Origin: Legionellaceae bacterium
Lineage (GTDB): Bacteria > Pseudomonadota > Gammaproteobacteria > Legionellales > Legionellaceae
Length of the DNA stretch: 64,000 nucleotides
NCBI GenBank assembly: GCA_030148065.1
Contig: JASBUC010000078.1
Span: forward strand, 1 to 64,000
Reading direction: 5' to 3'
The translations under genes were made by a program, and so were the position numbers. The notes beneath the pieces are model-generated. The model made no database searches. It was not told where the DNA came from and saw nothing but the letters and a program-made list of their open reading frames with translations. Positions 16,860 to 25,918 of the stretch are shown here, piece by piece (position 1 is the first letter of the stretch; each line of letters opens with the position of its first letter).

Positions 16860-18269
16860 ATGACATGCTTTTTTATAGCCAACTCATGGATGATGGGTGT
16901 GAAAGAGGTAGAGAGTGCGAAAGAGTGTCTGCAGATTTTACTAAGCTCAGAGAAGAAAGCGGCCTTACGGGCAGAGAGTGCTCTTTCAAACTGGAAGAAA
17001 GTCGAGAGTCTTTACCACATTTTAGTGCGTTCTAATTTTCTCACCCCCATTGAATTGGCGCCGTTCCTATTGTTATTGAAGGCTTTGAAAGTGACGGCTC
17101 AAGCAAGCCTTGAAACCGTCAATCTGTGTAAAGAATCTAGAAAAACGGCTGAATCTCACTTAATCATTTTAACGAATAAAGAGCCGATAAGTGCCTTTTG
17201 TCGGAGCATTGATGCAATTCTTCGAAAAGCTCTGGAAGATGAGACTTTGGATGTTTTCAAGCTTGGGGAAGTATTGATTGCGTTTGGTCATTTTCTCAGT
17301 CAGCTTTTTGCTTCCCGCGGCGTCTCGTTAGTCGGACAACCTGACCTAAGAGTCGGGATAAAAGCCGAAGATTTAGGCGAGATTTGTGTGACAAACCGTT
17401 TTCTTTTTAGAGAACACATTCAGATTAGCTGCGAGTATGGTAGATTTCTAAACATCTTTGATGAGGGGTGCTTGCAAATTGTTTCTGACTGGGCCTCAAG
17501 CAAATCCTATGACCAAGCCAATAATGATGAACGAGAGCGCTTATTAAAAAACTTTGATGATCTTGCTAAAGGTAAGCAAGCTTTTTTTAATCTTATCGAT
17601 TACAACTCACCGCCTTTGTCTCATCAAGCAACAAGTGAGGAGGTGCTCGCATGTCGCCCACATATTCTGCTCGTGTGTCTTGCTGGTAATAATGCGTTTA
17701 TCTTATCTAGAGCTCTTTGTTCAATAAAAGAGTTGCTCTGCTCTGCAAAGAAGTTAAACATCATCAAAGAGACACCGTTTGCAAGTCTTGAGCTGATAAA
17801 GAGACAATTTGAGGAACTAGAGATTAGCCTGCCACAGTTTGTTAAGGCTTACTCAAAACATCTTAATGAACTAGAAGTCTTGTTGAAAATACCAAGAGAG
17901 CTCCAGCCTTATTCTCGCTACCAAGATAATTTTCAGACGCTTTCAGTTTGTTCTGTCCGTTTAAAAAACGCCAACTGCCAATTGCTCGAGTGTGGAAAAA
18001 AAGCTCGAATTCAAGGCCTTGTTTCGAGCCATCAGCCGCGGTTTTTTAGAGACAATTCTGATAAGCTCTCTAAGCTAGGCGAAGAATACGTGACACATAA
18101 GATTGATGAAAATCTGTTTCGAGAGAGATTTTTTGAGCTCTATAGCGACCATTCATCACGGCAAAATGCTCGTCGCTTAAACCTACTAAGCTGTGGCACT
18201 GCTCGTGGTGACAAGCCGTTTTTAAGCTTAAAAAAAGACTTGGATGAGTTACAATTAAGCTTTTCTTAA
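16860..18269 (+). CDS. Large helical protein of unknown function
   Basis: 469 aa from the ATG at 16860; a TTG at 16851 and ATGs at 16890/16893 are alternatives, and none has a good ribosome site. No family is recognised. It is predicted mostly helical with many Leu/Glu/Lys repeats, no signal peptide and no clear membrane segment beyond a short hydrophobic start. It lies 20 nt after epmB but shares no obvious function. The orphan, soluble, helix-rich character resembles effector-like proteins of intracellular gammaproteobacteria, which is speculation. Confidence 0.6.
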   Translation: MTCFFIANSWMMGVKEVESAKECLQILLSSEKKAALRAESALSNWKKVESLYHILVRSNFLTPIELAPFLLLLKALKVTAQASLETVNLCKESRKTAESHLIILTNKEPISAFCRSIDAILRKALEDETLDVFKLGEVLIAFGHFLSQLFASRGVSLVGQPDLRVGIKAEDLGEICVTNRFLFREHIQISCEYGRFLNIFDEGCLQIVSDWASSKSYDQANNDERERLLKNFDDLAKGKQAFFNLIDYNSPPLSHQATSEEVLACRPHILLVCLAGNNAFILSRALCSIKELLCSAKKLNIIKETPFASLELIKRQFEELEISLPQFVKAYSKHLNELEVLLKIPRELQPYSRYQDNFQTLSVCSVRLKNANCQLLECGKKARIQGLVSSHQPRFFRDNSDKLSKLGEEYVTHKIDENLFRERFFELYSDHSSRQNARRLNLLSCGTARGDKPFLSLKKDLDELQLSFS

Positions 18270-18393
18270 TTTTGAGCTAATAAGACTGTGATGCTCAGAA
18301 CAGTCTGCTCCTTCAGGGCATTTTTAATAATTTGGGTTATACTTAGATTTATTGGTGATTATCCGTCAGGGATCTTTAATAGGGACTATCGAC

Positions 18394-19176
18394 ATGCGCT
18401 ACTTTCTAAGTATCACTCTTTCACTTTTTTTAATGACTGCTTATGCCGCCGATGAAGGGGCTCAAGACGCTCAAGACGCTTTAGCAAAGCCAAGCGCAGC
18501 AGAGAAGGCGGCCTCAGAGCGCTTGGCAGGTAAGGCCGTTAAGTACCCAACCTTGACTGATAATTCCTACAGTGTGGTGGATGATGCTCAAATTTTAAGC
18601 CCTCCTCAGGCCCTTCAATTAAATAAAATGCTGTTTAGTTTGTATCAGGAAAAAGAAGTTAATCTAAAGCTCTCAACCATCAAAGATTTAAAATCAGTCC
18701 ATGCCGATAATAACTCGTTTGAAAAGTATGCAGCAGCTTCTTATAGTCAATGGAACATCATGGCAGCAGGCTCAGATCTTCGGATCTTAGTCAGTTATAA
18801 CCAGAAAGATAATCACGTGGTTATTAATGGACCTGCTGACTGGCAAAAAGAAAATGAAGCTAATATTGACACGCTAGTGTCTAAGTATTTCATGCCAAAA
18901 ATGGATGAGCATAAAGTGGCCGAAGGCATAATCGATGGGATGGATGCGACCGCCTACTACCTACGAACGGGGTCTTTGCCAAGTTGGTTTGGCTTCTTTG
19001 CGAAATTAATTTTATTCATCGCAGTGGTTGGCGGGGCTGTTTATTATGGTAAAAATAACCCAGAGAATGCGCTGGTCATCAAGGCAAAAGAATACTTGCA
19101 CCTGCTGTTTGAGAAGCTCAAAGAGCTACTTGCCAAGCTTGTTGAAATGGCGAAAGAGAAGCTCGCTAAAAAATAA
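18394..19176 (+). CDS. TPM-domain protein with signal peptide and C-terminal anchor
   Basis: 260 aa from MRYFLSITLSLFLMTAYA, a signal peptide; an in-frame ATG 42 nt upstream adds non-signal residues, and AGGGA precedes the chosen start. Residues about 45-190 form a TPM (YgcG-like) domain: SVVDDAQILSPPQALQLN then VNLKLSTI and the helix-rich EANIDTLVSKYFMPKM. A membrane span (FFAKLILFIAVVGGAVYYG) is followed by a Lys/Leu amphipathic tail of about 45 residues. Likely anchored in the inner membrane with the TPM domain in the periplasm. Role unknown. Confidence 0.75.
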   Translation: MRYFLSITLSLFLMTAYAADEGAQDAQDALAKPSAAEKAASERLAGKAVKYPTLTDNSYSVVDDAQILSPPQALQLNKMLFSLYQEKEVNLKLSTIKDLKSVHADNNSFEKYAAASYSQWNIMAAGSDLRILVSYNQKDNHVVINGPADWQKENEANIDTLVSKYFMPKMDEHKVAEGIIDGMDATAYYLRTGSLPSWFGFFAKLILFIAVVGGAVYYGKNNPENALVIKAKEYLHLLFEKLKELLAKLVEMAKEKLAKK

Positions 19177-19181
19177 CGCGT

Positions 19182-19212
19182 CATCTTCCCGCACAAACCG
19201 TGCGGGAAGATG
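19182..19212. terminator. Bidirectional hairpin terminator between convergent genes
   Basis: A perfect 13-bp stem (19182-19194 with 19200-19212) and 5-nt loop AAACC lie between the TPM gene and the leftward cysteine-synthase-like gene. A short T-rich stretch follows on the right and A-rich sequence precedes on the left, fitting termination in both directions. Confidence 0.75.
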
Positions 19213-19219
19213 GATTTTA

Positions 19220-20176
19220 TTACTTCAAAACAAAATTATTGTCTTGCATCCATTGATTGTCTGGAAACTTCGTTAAGTAGTTTCTAATAGAATCAGGCAA
19301 AATAATTAAGCAGTTTTCACCTTCTTTCAACGCGCTGGCAGCTTGAAGGGCCGCCCAAACAGCACTGCCGGATGAGCCTCCAACTAACAAGCCTTCTTCA
19401 CGAATTAACCGTCTCGCCATGATAAAGGCGTCTTGATCATTGGTCTTTATGTACTGATCGACTAAGGTATTGTCGAGTACGTCTGGAAAGAAGTCGTAGC
19501 CAATGCCCTCTACTAAGTAGGGGGACACTTCGTTACCACCGCCTAAAATGGAGCCAACTGGATCGGCGCCAACAATTTTAAGCGCAGGGTTATGTTCTTT
19601 TAAACGCTTGGCTATGCCTGTGATGGTGCCACCGGTGCCAACACCTGCAACCACCATGCTAAGATCTTGGCCGAAGTCTTCGATGATCTCATTGGCGGTG
19701 CCAAAGTAGTGAGCGCCTGGATTGTTGCCATTTTGATATTGATCTAGGATGTGTGAGTTGGGAATGTCAGCATTGAGTCTTTTTGCAAGTTCTATGTGTG
19801 AGTCTTCATCATCCCAAGCGGCTTCAGTTGGGGTGCGATAAATGGTGGCTCCCAGTGACTCTAATACCACTTGCTTTTCATGACTCATCTTCTCAGGCAT
19901 GGTAATGATCATCTTATAGCCAAGCACAGCAGCTGCTAGCGCAATACCAATACCGGCATTCCCGCTGGTTGGTTCAATTAAGGTATCGCCTTTTTTAATA
20001 CGACCTTCTTTCTCAGCTTCTATTACCATACGATAACCGATTCTGTCTTTAACCGAGCCTCCTGGGTTTAAGAATTCGCATTTAACATACAGATTGCAAG
20101 AAAGCTCTTGTCCAATCCGATTTAGTTTTACACACGGGGTTTGGCCAATAGCCTCTAAAATGGTTTCGAATCTCAT
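19220..20176 (-). CDS. Cysteine synthase/cystathionine beta-synthase family enzyme
   Basis: 318 aa, fold-type II PLP enzyme. PGGSVKDRI holds the PLP lysine, EPTSGNAGIGIA is the substrate loop and GVGTGGTITG the phosphate loop. GADPVGSIL and NPGAHYFGTANEI resemble the catalytic domain of cystathionine beta-synthase more than classic CysK, but no C-terminal CBS domains are present. It could make cysteine from O-acetylserine or cystathionine from serine and homocysteine; the sequence alone does not decide. It has its own leftward promoter. Confidence 0.85.
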   Translation of the reverse strand: MRFETILEAIGQTPCVKLNRIGQELSCNLYVKCEFLNPGGSVKDRIGYRMVIEAEKEGRIKKGDTLIEPTSGNAGIGIALAAAVLGYKMIITMPEKMSHEKQVVLESLGATIYRTPTEAAWDDEDSHIELAKRLNADIPNSHILDQYQNGNNPGAHYFGTANEIIEDFGQDLSMVVAGVGTGGTITGIAKRLKEHNPALKIVGADPVGSILGGGNEVSPYLVEGIGYDFFPDVLDNTLVDQYIKTNDQDAFIMARRLIREEGLLVGGSSGSAVWAALQAASALKEGENCLIILPDSIRNYLTKFPDNQWMQDNNFVLK

Positions 20177-20203
20177 GGTTCACTCTTCCAATGAAAAAGA
20201 GTG

Positions 20204-20232
20204 ACTATACCCAAACTAGCTCATTATGCGAA
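20204..20232 (-). promoter_or_regulatory. Promoter of the cysteine-synthase-like gene
   Basis: Reading leftward, TTCGCA (20232-20227) and TATAGT (20209-20204) are 17 nt apart, with TTTGGG directly before the -10. The gltA promoter has the same TTCGCAT-N11-TTGGGTATAGT layout. Confidence 0.6.
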
Positions 20233-20267
20233 GCTTTGACTTCATCAGAACGTCAAAGGACAACCCA

Positions 20268-20639
20268 TTACTGCTTTAGCATCATGTGAAAGTGATGATT
20301 GCCCATCTCTTGTTTCACCGTGACATTTGCATACTTGTTTTGTCTGGCTGCTTGCAGCAAACTTTCTGCATTCACTAACTTATCATGCTTGGCTGTGTGA
20401 ATCGTGATGGGCTTTGCTTAGGAGCTTGCAAAGAAAGTCCTGTCTTGAAGACTCTTCTTTAAATTGATTTTAAATCTATCGTTTACTTTTGCTGCAATGT
20501 CATCGGTTAGATGAGCAATGCTCGTGTAGCTAAAGTCTTTTCTATCAGGAAGATCTGAGAGCTATCCATCAAGATGTTGAAGGTGTAAGAGCTCTTGCTG
20601 CCGCAATTTATTGTTGGGTGTGAGAGCTCTTAGGTGGTT
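20268..20639 (-). pseudogene. Remnant of an alpha/beta-hydrolase gene
   Basis: One minus-strand frame reads for about 123 codons with two in-frame stops. The end, KPITIHTAKHDKLV then VTVKQEMGNHHFHMMLKQ, looks like the C-terminus of an alpha/beta hydrolase: strand, acid residue (HD), then the catalytic-His loop. Earlier parts (DFSYTSIAHLTDDIAAKVNDRF) are still protein-like between the stops. The nucleophile half is absent. Exact family unknown. Confidence 0.5.
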
Positions 20640-20650
20640 TGTGGGTCGGG

Positions 20651-20881
20651 TTACTCGCGTCGTTTTCTGTCTTTTCTGTGTATTTTATTGCGGTTACGGT
20701 GTGATAGTAGGTATTCGATGTCGCCAATGTCTTCTTTCAATTGTCGCGTTTCTAGAATTTCATCGATGCGGCGCTTGTTTGCGATGGCCTTTTTACGAGC
20801 ATTAAGATCGCCTCTGTCCAAATTCTCTATGTAATCAAAATCATCGTGTGTCTCAAAATCACTCTCAGTACGACGGTTCAT
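20651..20881 (-). CDS. Small charged protein, PA3496-like
   Basis: 76 aa with an excellent ribosome site (AAGGAG, 6 nt before the ATG). The centre, KKAIANKRRIDEILETRQLKE, resembles the Arg/Lys-rich helix of small gammaproteobacterial PA3496-family proteins (RRxIExYLExxxLRxxL). The start is acidic (SDFETHDDFDYIENLD) and the C-terminus is very basic (HRNRNKIHRKDRKRRE), longer than usual for the family. Function unknown. It ends where the hydrolase remnant begins. Confidence 0.65.
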   Translation of the reverse strand: MNRRTESDFETHDDFDYIENLDRGDLNARKKAIANKRRIDEILETRQLKEDIGDIEYLLSHRNRNKIHRKDRKRRE

Positions 20882-20968
20882 TTCTTCTCCTTGCGTAAAA
20901 CTAAAACATCTAATTTAAATATAGACCAACAGTGGCGAAATGCACTAAAATTGAACTGATTTTGTGAG

Positions 20969-21028
20969 CTAGTACCGTTTCCATTTAGTTTGACGTTAAT
21001 CGTCAAAACTAAATGGAAACGGTACTAG
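20969..21028. repeat. 60-nt near-perfect hairpin
   Basis: The arm 20969-20995 (CTAGTACCGTTTCC...) pairs with 21001-21028 over 27 bp with a single bulged base; the loop is TTAAT. It lies 88 nt upstream of the PA3496-like gene in a gap (20882-21367) otherwise holding only a decayed reading frame. It is far longer than a normal terminator stem and has no T-run. Confidence 0.9.
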
Positions 21029-21066
21029 TAAGGAAAACAAGAGCTTATACCCTGAGTAATCGATTC

Positions 21067-21294
21067 TTATCTAGTTCGGGATCCTTTTGGTCCCTTTTGA
21101 ATTAAAATCTTCCCTTGAGCGGAGGCCATACTATTATTTCGAAGTACCTTGAGTCTATCAGGACTTTTTTTCTCAGGGTTTAAGGTGGGGCTGGACATGT
21201 CACTTTCACTAGTGGCATAGTGATAAACCACCGTATGTGTTAATTTGATTTTTAAAGGAGCAGTTTGGGATACATCAAAACAACTATCAATGCG
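21067..21294 (-). pseudogene. Orphan reading-frame fragment without start codon
   Basis: 75 codons open on the minus strand between two stops, with protein-like composition (KIKLTHTVVYHYATSESD; GKILIQKGPKG). There is no ATG/GTG/TTG with a ribosome site at the 5' end; the first ATG is at about codon 33. It may be the 3' part of a gene whose 5' half was lost. Family not recognised. Confidence 0.3.
21120..21146. repeat. 27-bp direct repeat, copy 1 (flanks the POT gene)
   Basis: Matches 22900-22926 at 24 of 27 positions, including the 15-mer GGCCATACTATTATT. The two copies bracket the POT permease gene. Confidence 0.65.
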
Positions 21295-21367
21295 TTATGA
21301 CTTTGCTTTTGGAATTTAGGGTCGTTTGATAAGGATTAATGTCTTTAGAATGAACTGAGGAGAACCT

Positions 21368-22879
21368 ATGACAGGGAATGCAAAAGTCGTAAGACAATCT
21401 CTGCTACAAAGAATCTTGAAGCTGATGCCAGAAGGCGCAGGTCCTTTATTCTTTATACAAATTTTTTCAACCTTAAGTTTTAGTGTTTTATATTCATCAC
21501 TTTTTTTATTCATGCGAGGCGAGCTGGCGATTGATGACGCCAAAGCAAGCAGCATCACTGGTTTTTTCATTGCCTTCAACTATGGGCTTCACCTTCTTGG
21601 TGGTTACATAGGCGGCAAGATCTTGAGTAATCGCTTCTTATTTGCCCTAGGCATGTTTTTACAAATCATTGGTTGTGTGATGCTGGCGCAGTTATCCTTG
21701 TATTACCTCTATTGGGGGCTTGCAGCCTTTTTGACAGGCAGTGGGCTTAATGTTACTTGCATTAACTGCATGTTAACTCAGCGCTATGAACCCAGTGATA
21801 ATCGACGAGAAGCTGCTTTTTTCTGGAACTACAGCGGTATGAACATTGGCTTTTTTATAGGGTTCTCATTAAGCGGTTATTTTCAATTAATAGCAGGCTT
21901 TAAAAATTTATTTTTGATAAGCAGCCTAGGAAATTTTATAGCACTCATGCTCCTTTTTTACTATTGGTCACCTCTAAAGGATGTTAAGACGAGTCTTGCA
22001 AAAGAGTCTAAATCAAAGCGACGATTTTATGTAATTTTAGGGACCATTCTGACCTTTTCATTTCTGCCATTGCTTCATCAGCTGGCGATAAAATCTGAAG
22101 GGGCAAATGACTTTATGATGGTGCTGGGTGCGGTTGCTTGCGTGTTTCTTTTGTTGTTAACCTTTAACCAAGAGAGCTTTAAGGCTAGAAATAAGATGCT
22201 TGCGTTCATTGTGTTAATGTTTGCAGGCCTTATCTTCTGGACGCTCTATCAAATGGTGCCGATGGGTTTAACGCTCTTCATTGTTAAGAAAGTGAATACG
22301 GAGTTTTGGGGCATGGCCATTGCACCGCAATGGATCCAAAACATTAATACCTTAGTGATCGTGTTTGGTGGTCCGATGGTCAGTGCGTTTTTTCTAAATC
22401 TTAGAGAAAAAGGGGTCAATATTTCCATTCCTAGACAATTTACTGCGGCTCTTTTTTGCATAGGGCTTGGCTATGTTATTTTGCCAGTTGGTATTTTTCA
22501 GGCAAAAGGTGGTCTTGTGTCTCTTTATTGGGTGATTGCCTGTTATGTCTTACAGAGTATTGGAGAGTTACTAATCTCGCCAGTTGGCTATGCTATGGTT
22601 GGACGATTGGCGCCTGCTAACTTACAAGGGGTGATGATGGGCACTTGGATGATGGTCACAGGTGTGGCAGCGACTTTTTCCAATCGCTTTTCACATTTGA
22701 TGGTGTTACCTGAGAGTGCCAGCAGTATTGCAATGGATCAGAGTTTTTCACAGGTGTTTAACTTTCTTGGTTGGGGCGCACTGTTTGCCAGCTTCTTATT
22801 GTTTCTCGCCAGTCGCTGGGTTCGAGCGTTAATGGATGAAGAAATGACGCAAGCGCCGGCAGTACTCGCTTTGTCTTAG
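21368..22879 (+). CDS. POT/PTR-family proton-dependent peptide transporter
   Basis: 503 aa, about 12-14 membrane helices. It resembles the proton-coupled oligopeptide transporters that import di- and tripeptides. FSTLSFSVLYSSLFLFM covers helix 1, TGFFIAFNYGLHLLGGYIGG the helix 2 region, and FFWNYSGMNIGFFIGFSLSGYF matches the PTR signature segment. QSIGELLISPVGYAMVGRLAP holds the conserved (S/G)ExxxSPxGxxxxxxLAP motif. GAGGAG precedes the ATG. It stands alone between the 27-bp repeats; a hairpin follows. Exact substrate unknown. Confidence 0.87.
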   Translation: MTGNAKVVRQSLLQRILKLMPEGAGPLFFIQIFSTLSFSVLYSSLFLFMRGELAIDDAKASSITGFFIAFNYGLHLLGGYIGGKILSNRFLFALGMFLQIIGCVMLAQLSLYYLYWGLAAFLTGSGLNVTCINCMLTQRYEPSDNRREAAFFWNYSGMNIGFFIGFSLSGYFQLIAGFKNLFLISSLGNFIALMLLFYYWSPLKDVKTSLAKESKSKRRFYVILGTILTFSFLPLLHQLAIKSEGANDFMMVLGAVACVFLLLLTFNQESFKARNKMLAFIVLMFAGLIFWTLYQMVPMGLTLFIVKKVNTEFWGMAIAPQWIQNINTLVIVFGGPMVSAFFLNLREKGVNISIPRQFTAALFCIGLGYVILPVGIFQAKGGLVSLYWVIACYVLQSIGELLISPVGYAMVGRLAPANLQGVMMGTWMMVTGVAATFSNRFSHLMVLPESASSIAMDQSFSQVFNFLGWGALFASFLLFLASRWVRALMDEEMTQAPAVLALS

Positions 22880-22887
22880 CCTGCTTA

Positions 22888-22906
22888 GCCCCCGTTATTC
22901 GGGGGC
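22888..22906. terminator. GC-rich hairpin after the POT gene
   Basis: GCCCCCG, loop TTATT, CGGGGGC. It lies between convergent genes, 9 nt after the POT stop; the following sequence is A/T-rich but not a pure T-run. Confidence 0.65.
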
Positions 22907-22926
22907 CATACTATTATTACGAGGTA
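22900..22926. repeat. 27-bp direct repeat, copy 2
   Basis: Pairs with 21120-21146 (24/27). This copy overlaps the right arm of the terminator and the stop codon of the TerC gene. Confidence 0.65.
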
Positions 22927-23663
22927 GGACGAGTATCAGCTTTTGTTTTTTTATACGCCTCTCTTTTTTTTCGTACCAGAATGTTGAGCGTTTCAACCAG
23001 TAGCGAGAAGATGATTGAAAAGTAGACATACCCTCTAGGGACATGAGTATTGAGCCCATCGGCCACTAACACCATGCCCAACATTAGAATAAAACTAATG
23101 GCCAGCATTTTGATGGAAGGGTTTTCCTTAATGAAACAGGTAATCGGGTAACTTGCAATCATCATCAAACCAACAGACACACAAATGGCAATGGCCATAA
23201 TTTCAAAGTGGGGCGTCATACCGATGGCGGTAATGACGCTATCAAAGGAGAACACAATATCAAGTATGGCAATTTGAATAATGACTTTTATTCTGCTGCT
23301 TTTTAGCTTGGAGGCAGAGAGTGCTTTGTGTGGCGTCATTTCACAATGAATTTCATCGCTGGCTTTGTAGATTAGAAAGAGCCCGCCGAGTAAAAAAATA
23401 AAGTTTCGGATACTAAAGTCAACGTCTGCAATGCTAAACAATACCTGGTGGAGGCTGGCAAGAAAGCTTGCCAAGCTTAAGAATAAGAGCCGGGTGACTA
23501 AGGCAAGCATCAGACCAAAGCGCTGTGTGCTTTTTTGTTCGCTCTCGGGCAACTTGGAGGTGACAATGCTTAAAAACACCAAGTTATCGATGCTTAAGAC
23601 CACTTCAAGAAAGAGCAGGGTGGCAAGACTAATAAATTGATTAAAAAGTAACGAAAAGCTCAT
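22917..23663 (-). CDS. TerC-family integral membrane protein
   Basis: 248 aa with about seven membrane helices. LEVVLSIDNLVFLSI and DIVFSFDSVITAIGM carry the paired acidic residues (E..D-N and D..D-S) that define TerC proteins, which are linked to metal-ion handling or exoenzyme metalation. KLPESEQKSTQRFGLMLAL is the following loop. It ends with a basic tail. Closest to the YgdQ-type short TerC proteins without CBS domains. Confidence 0.87.
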   Translation of the reverse strand: MSFSLLFNQFISLATLLFLEVVLSIDNLVFLSIVTSKLPESEQKSTQRFGLMLALVTRLLFLSLASFLASLHQVLFSIADVDFSIRNFIFLLGGLFLIYKASDEIHCEMTPHKALSASKLKSSRIKVIIQIAILDIVFSFDSVITAIGMTPHFEIMAIAICVSVGLMMIASYPITCFIKENPSIKMLAISFILMLGMVLVADGLNTHVPRGYVYFSIIFSLLVETLNILVRKKREAYKKTKADTRPTS

Positions 23664-23738
23664 CAGACTGTTCTTAAAAATCAGGGAATTAATGTTAAGC
23701 TATACCATCGAGGTTAGAAGGTCAAAGAGGGTTTTCCA

Positions 23739-24347
23739 TTGAAAAAAAGAAGTGCTTGCTTTTTTTTATCGTTGCTTTTTTTACAATCATGTATGCTGCA
23801 GCAGCCATCTGATGTGAACAATATTTGCCAAATTTTTAAGCAATACCCAGGCTGGTATTGGGATACCGAAGATGTCTACACACGCTGGCGAGTGCCCATT
23901 TCTGTGCAAATGGCCATTATTTATCAAGAATCCAAGTTCCATCCAATTGCCAAACCGCCCAGAACCAAACTACTTTGGGTGATCCCTTGGAAGCGGCCAT
24001 CGAGTGCCTATGGCTATACTCAAGCACTCGATGGCACTTGGGAGTCTTATGTTAAATCTAGTGGCAATTACCTTGCGAGTCGCTCCTCTTTTAAAGACTC
24101 AGTCGATTTTATCGGTTGGTATGCCTACAAAGCACATAAGCGAGCAGGGATCTCAAGAAATGATGCCTATCGCTTGTATCTTGCTTATCATGAAGGCGTG
24201 GGTGGTTATCAAAGAAAGACCTATCTATCTAAGCCATGGCTGGTAAAAGTGGCCCATAAGGTTAGTCGCCAATCAACGCTGTATGACAAACAGCTTGCTA
24301 GTTGTCGAACCTCGCTGGAGCGCAAGCCTTGGTACCGCTTTTGGTAG
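23739..24347 (+). CDS. Lipoprotein with lytic-transglycosylase-like domain
   Basis: 202 aa, starting with TTG (AGAGGG 8 nt upstream). The signal peptide has a lipobox-like LQSC. AIIYQESKFHP contains the likely catalytic Glu of SLT-type transglycosylases (family ES.F). SSAYGYTQALDGTWESY corresponds to the SSAxGxxQ..xxTW motif, and LAYHEGVGGY to the later Y..G motif. Likely an outer-membrane lipoprotein cutting or binding peptidoglycan. It is followed by adk after 66 nt. Confidence 0.78.
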   Translation: MKKRSACFFLSLLFLQSCMLQQPSDVNNICQIFKQYPGWYWDTEDVYTRWRVPISVQMAIIYQESKFHPIAKPPRTKLLWVIPWKRPSSAYGYTQALDGTWESYVKSSGNYLASRSSFKDSVDFIGWYAYKAHKRAGISRNDAYRLYLAYHEGVGGYQRKTYLSKPWLVKVAHKVSRQSTLYDKQLASCRTSLERKPWYRFW

Positions 24348-24404
24348 TTCGGGGTTGCTTTCTGATTAAGAAAACGACACACTCGGAATTTGAATACGTT
24401 TTAG

Positions 24405-25081
<677 letters not shown>

Positions 25082-25082
<1 letters not shown>

Positions 25083-25414
25083 TGCCAATAGTTGAGTTAA
25101 GTGAAAAAAACTTTGATGAGATCCTCGATAGTAAAGAAATTGTCTTTCTTGATTTTTGGGCGGAGTGGTGTGCACCCTGTAAGCATTTCTTTGAGATCAT
25201 TGAGCAAGCATCAACACTCTATCCGAACGTGATTTTTGCGAAAGTGAATGTGGATCAGGAATCTGAAATTACCACGAGCTTTAAGGTAATGTCGGTACCA
25301 CATTTGATGGTGATGAAACAGGGAGTGATTATATACTCTCAGGCAGGCATACAGTCTTTATCAACCATTAAAGAGTTAGTACAGCAGGCAGAAACGGCGG
25401 TAATCGAGGAATAA
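25082..25414 (+). CDS. Thioredoxin-like protein
   Basis: 110 aa, cytoplasmic (no signal). The active site is WAEWCAPCKHF, i.e. WCAPC in place of WCGPC. The cis-proline loop reads MSVPHLMVMKQG. Thioredoxin fold throughout, with FAKVNVDQ before the loop. The Gly-to-Ala change and the SVPH loop make it a diverged thioredoxin rather than the main TrxA. Coupled to adk and followed by a strong terminator. Confidence 0.87.
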
Positions 25415-25442
25415 AAAAAGGGGACCCCTGGTCCCCTTTTTT
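25414..25442. terminator. Bidirectional intrinsic terminator
   Basis: A GGGGACC / GGTCCCC stem with CCT loop (25420-25436), six T after it and six A before it. It serves both the adk-thioredoxin unit and the convergent histone-like gene. Confidence 0.92.
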
Positions 25443-25456
25443 CTATACACCGTCGG

Positions 25457-25918
25457 TTACTTTTTCTTAGCTGCAACTTTTTTAGGCGCCGCTTTTTTAG
25501 CAACGGCCTTCTTTTTAGGAGCGGCTTTTTTAGCAACGGCTTTTTTAGGCGCTGCTTTCTTAGCGACTGCTTTTTTCTTAGCAGTGGCCTTTTTCTTAGC
25601 AGGGACTTTTTTCTTTTTGCTGTTTGCTTTTTCAAACTTAGCAATGGCTGCGTTGATTGCTTTGTCGCGACCTGCTAGGTAACTATCTTGCTCTTTTGCT
25701 TGGTCGGCACGCCCTTTTTCATAAGCCTTAGCAGAGGCTTCCTCTACTTTCGCTTTAATTTCAGCTTTAAGCGCATCGATTTTTGACTTAGATTCTTTTT
25801 TTAAAGAATCAATTTTGCTCTTAGAGTCTTTCTTCAAAAGTTGAAGTTTTGAGTTAACTTCACGTAGTTTCACTCTCATGTTTTGAGCCGGTGAAGTCTT
25901 CTTCTTTGCTGTCGCCAT
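25457..25918 (-). CDS. Histone H1-like Lys/Ala-rich DNA-binding protein
   Basis: 153 aa. The first part is a charged helix with an internal repeat (KLQLLKKDSKSKIDSLKKES). The last 50 residues are almost only Lys, Ala, Pro and Val in AAPKKAVAKK units, like bacterial histone H1-like tails and AlgP. Likely a nucleoid protein binding DNA non-specifically. AGGAGAGGAG before the ATG predicts strong translation. The repetitive tail may vary in length between strains. Confidence 0.82.
   Translation of the reverse strand: MATAKKKTSPAQNMRVKLREVNSKLQLLKKDSKSKIDSLKKESKSKIDALKAEIKAKVEEASAKAYEKGRADQAKEQDSYLAGRDKAINAAIAKFEKANSKKKKVPAKKKATAKKKAVAKKAAPKKAVAKKAAPKKKAVAKKAAPKKVAAKKK

Noticed and set aside
20611-20834. 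Two overlapping plus-strand frames with Cys-rich products
   Set aside because: Antisense to the PA3496-like gene, which has a much better start and composition.
25339-25644. Lys/Leu-rich minus-strand frame of 101 codons
   Set aside because: It is a shifted reading of the histone-like gene's repetitive tail and overlaps the terminator.
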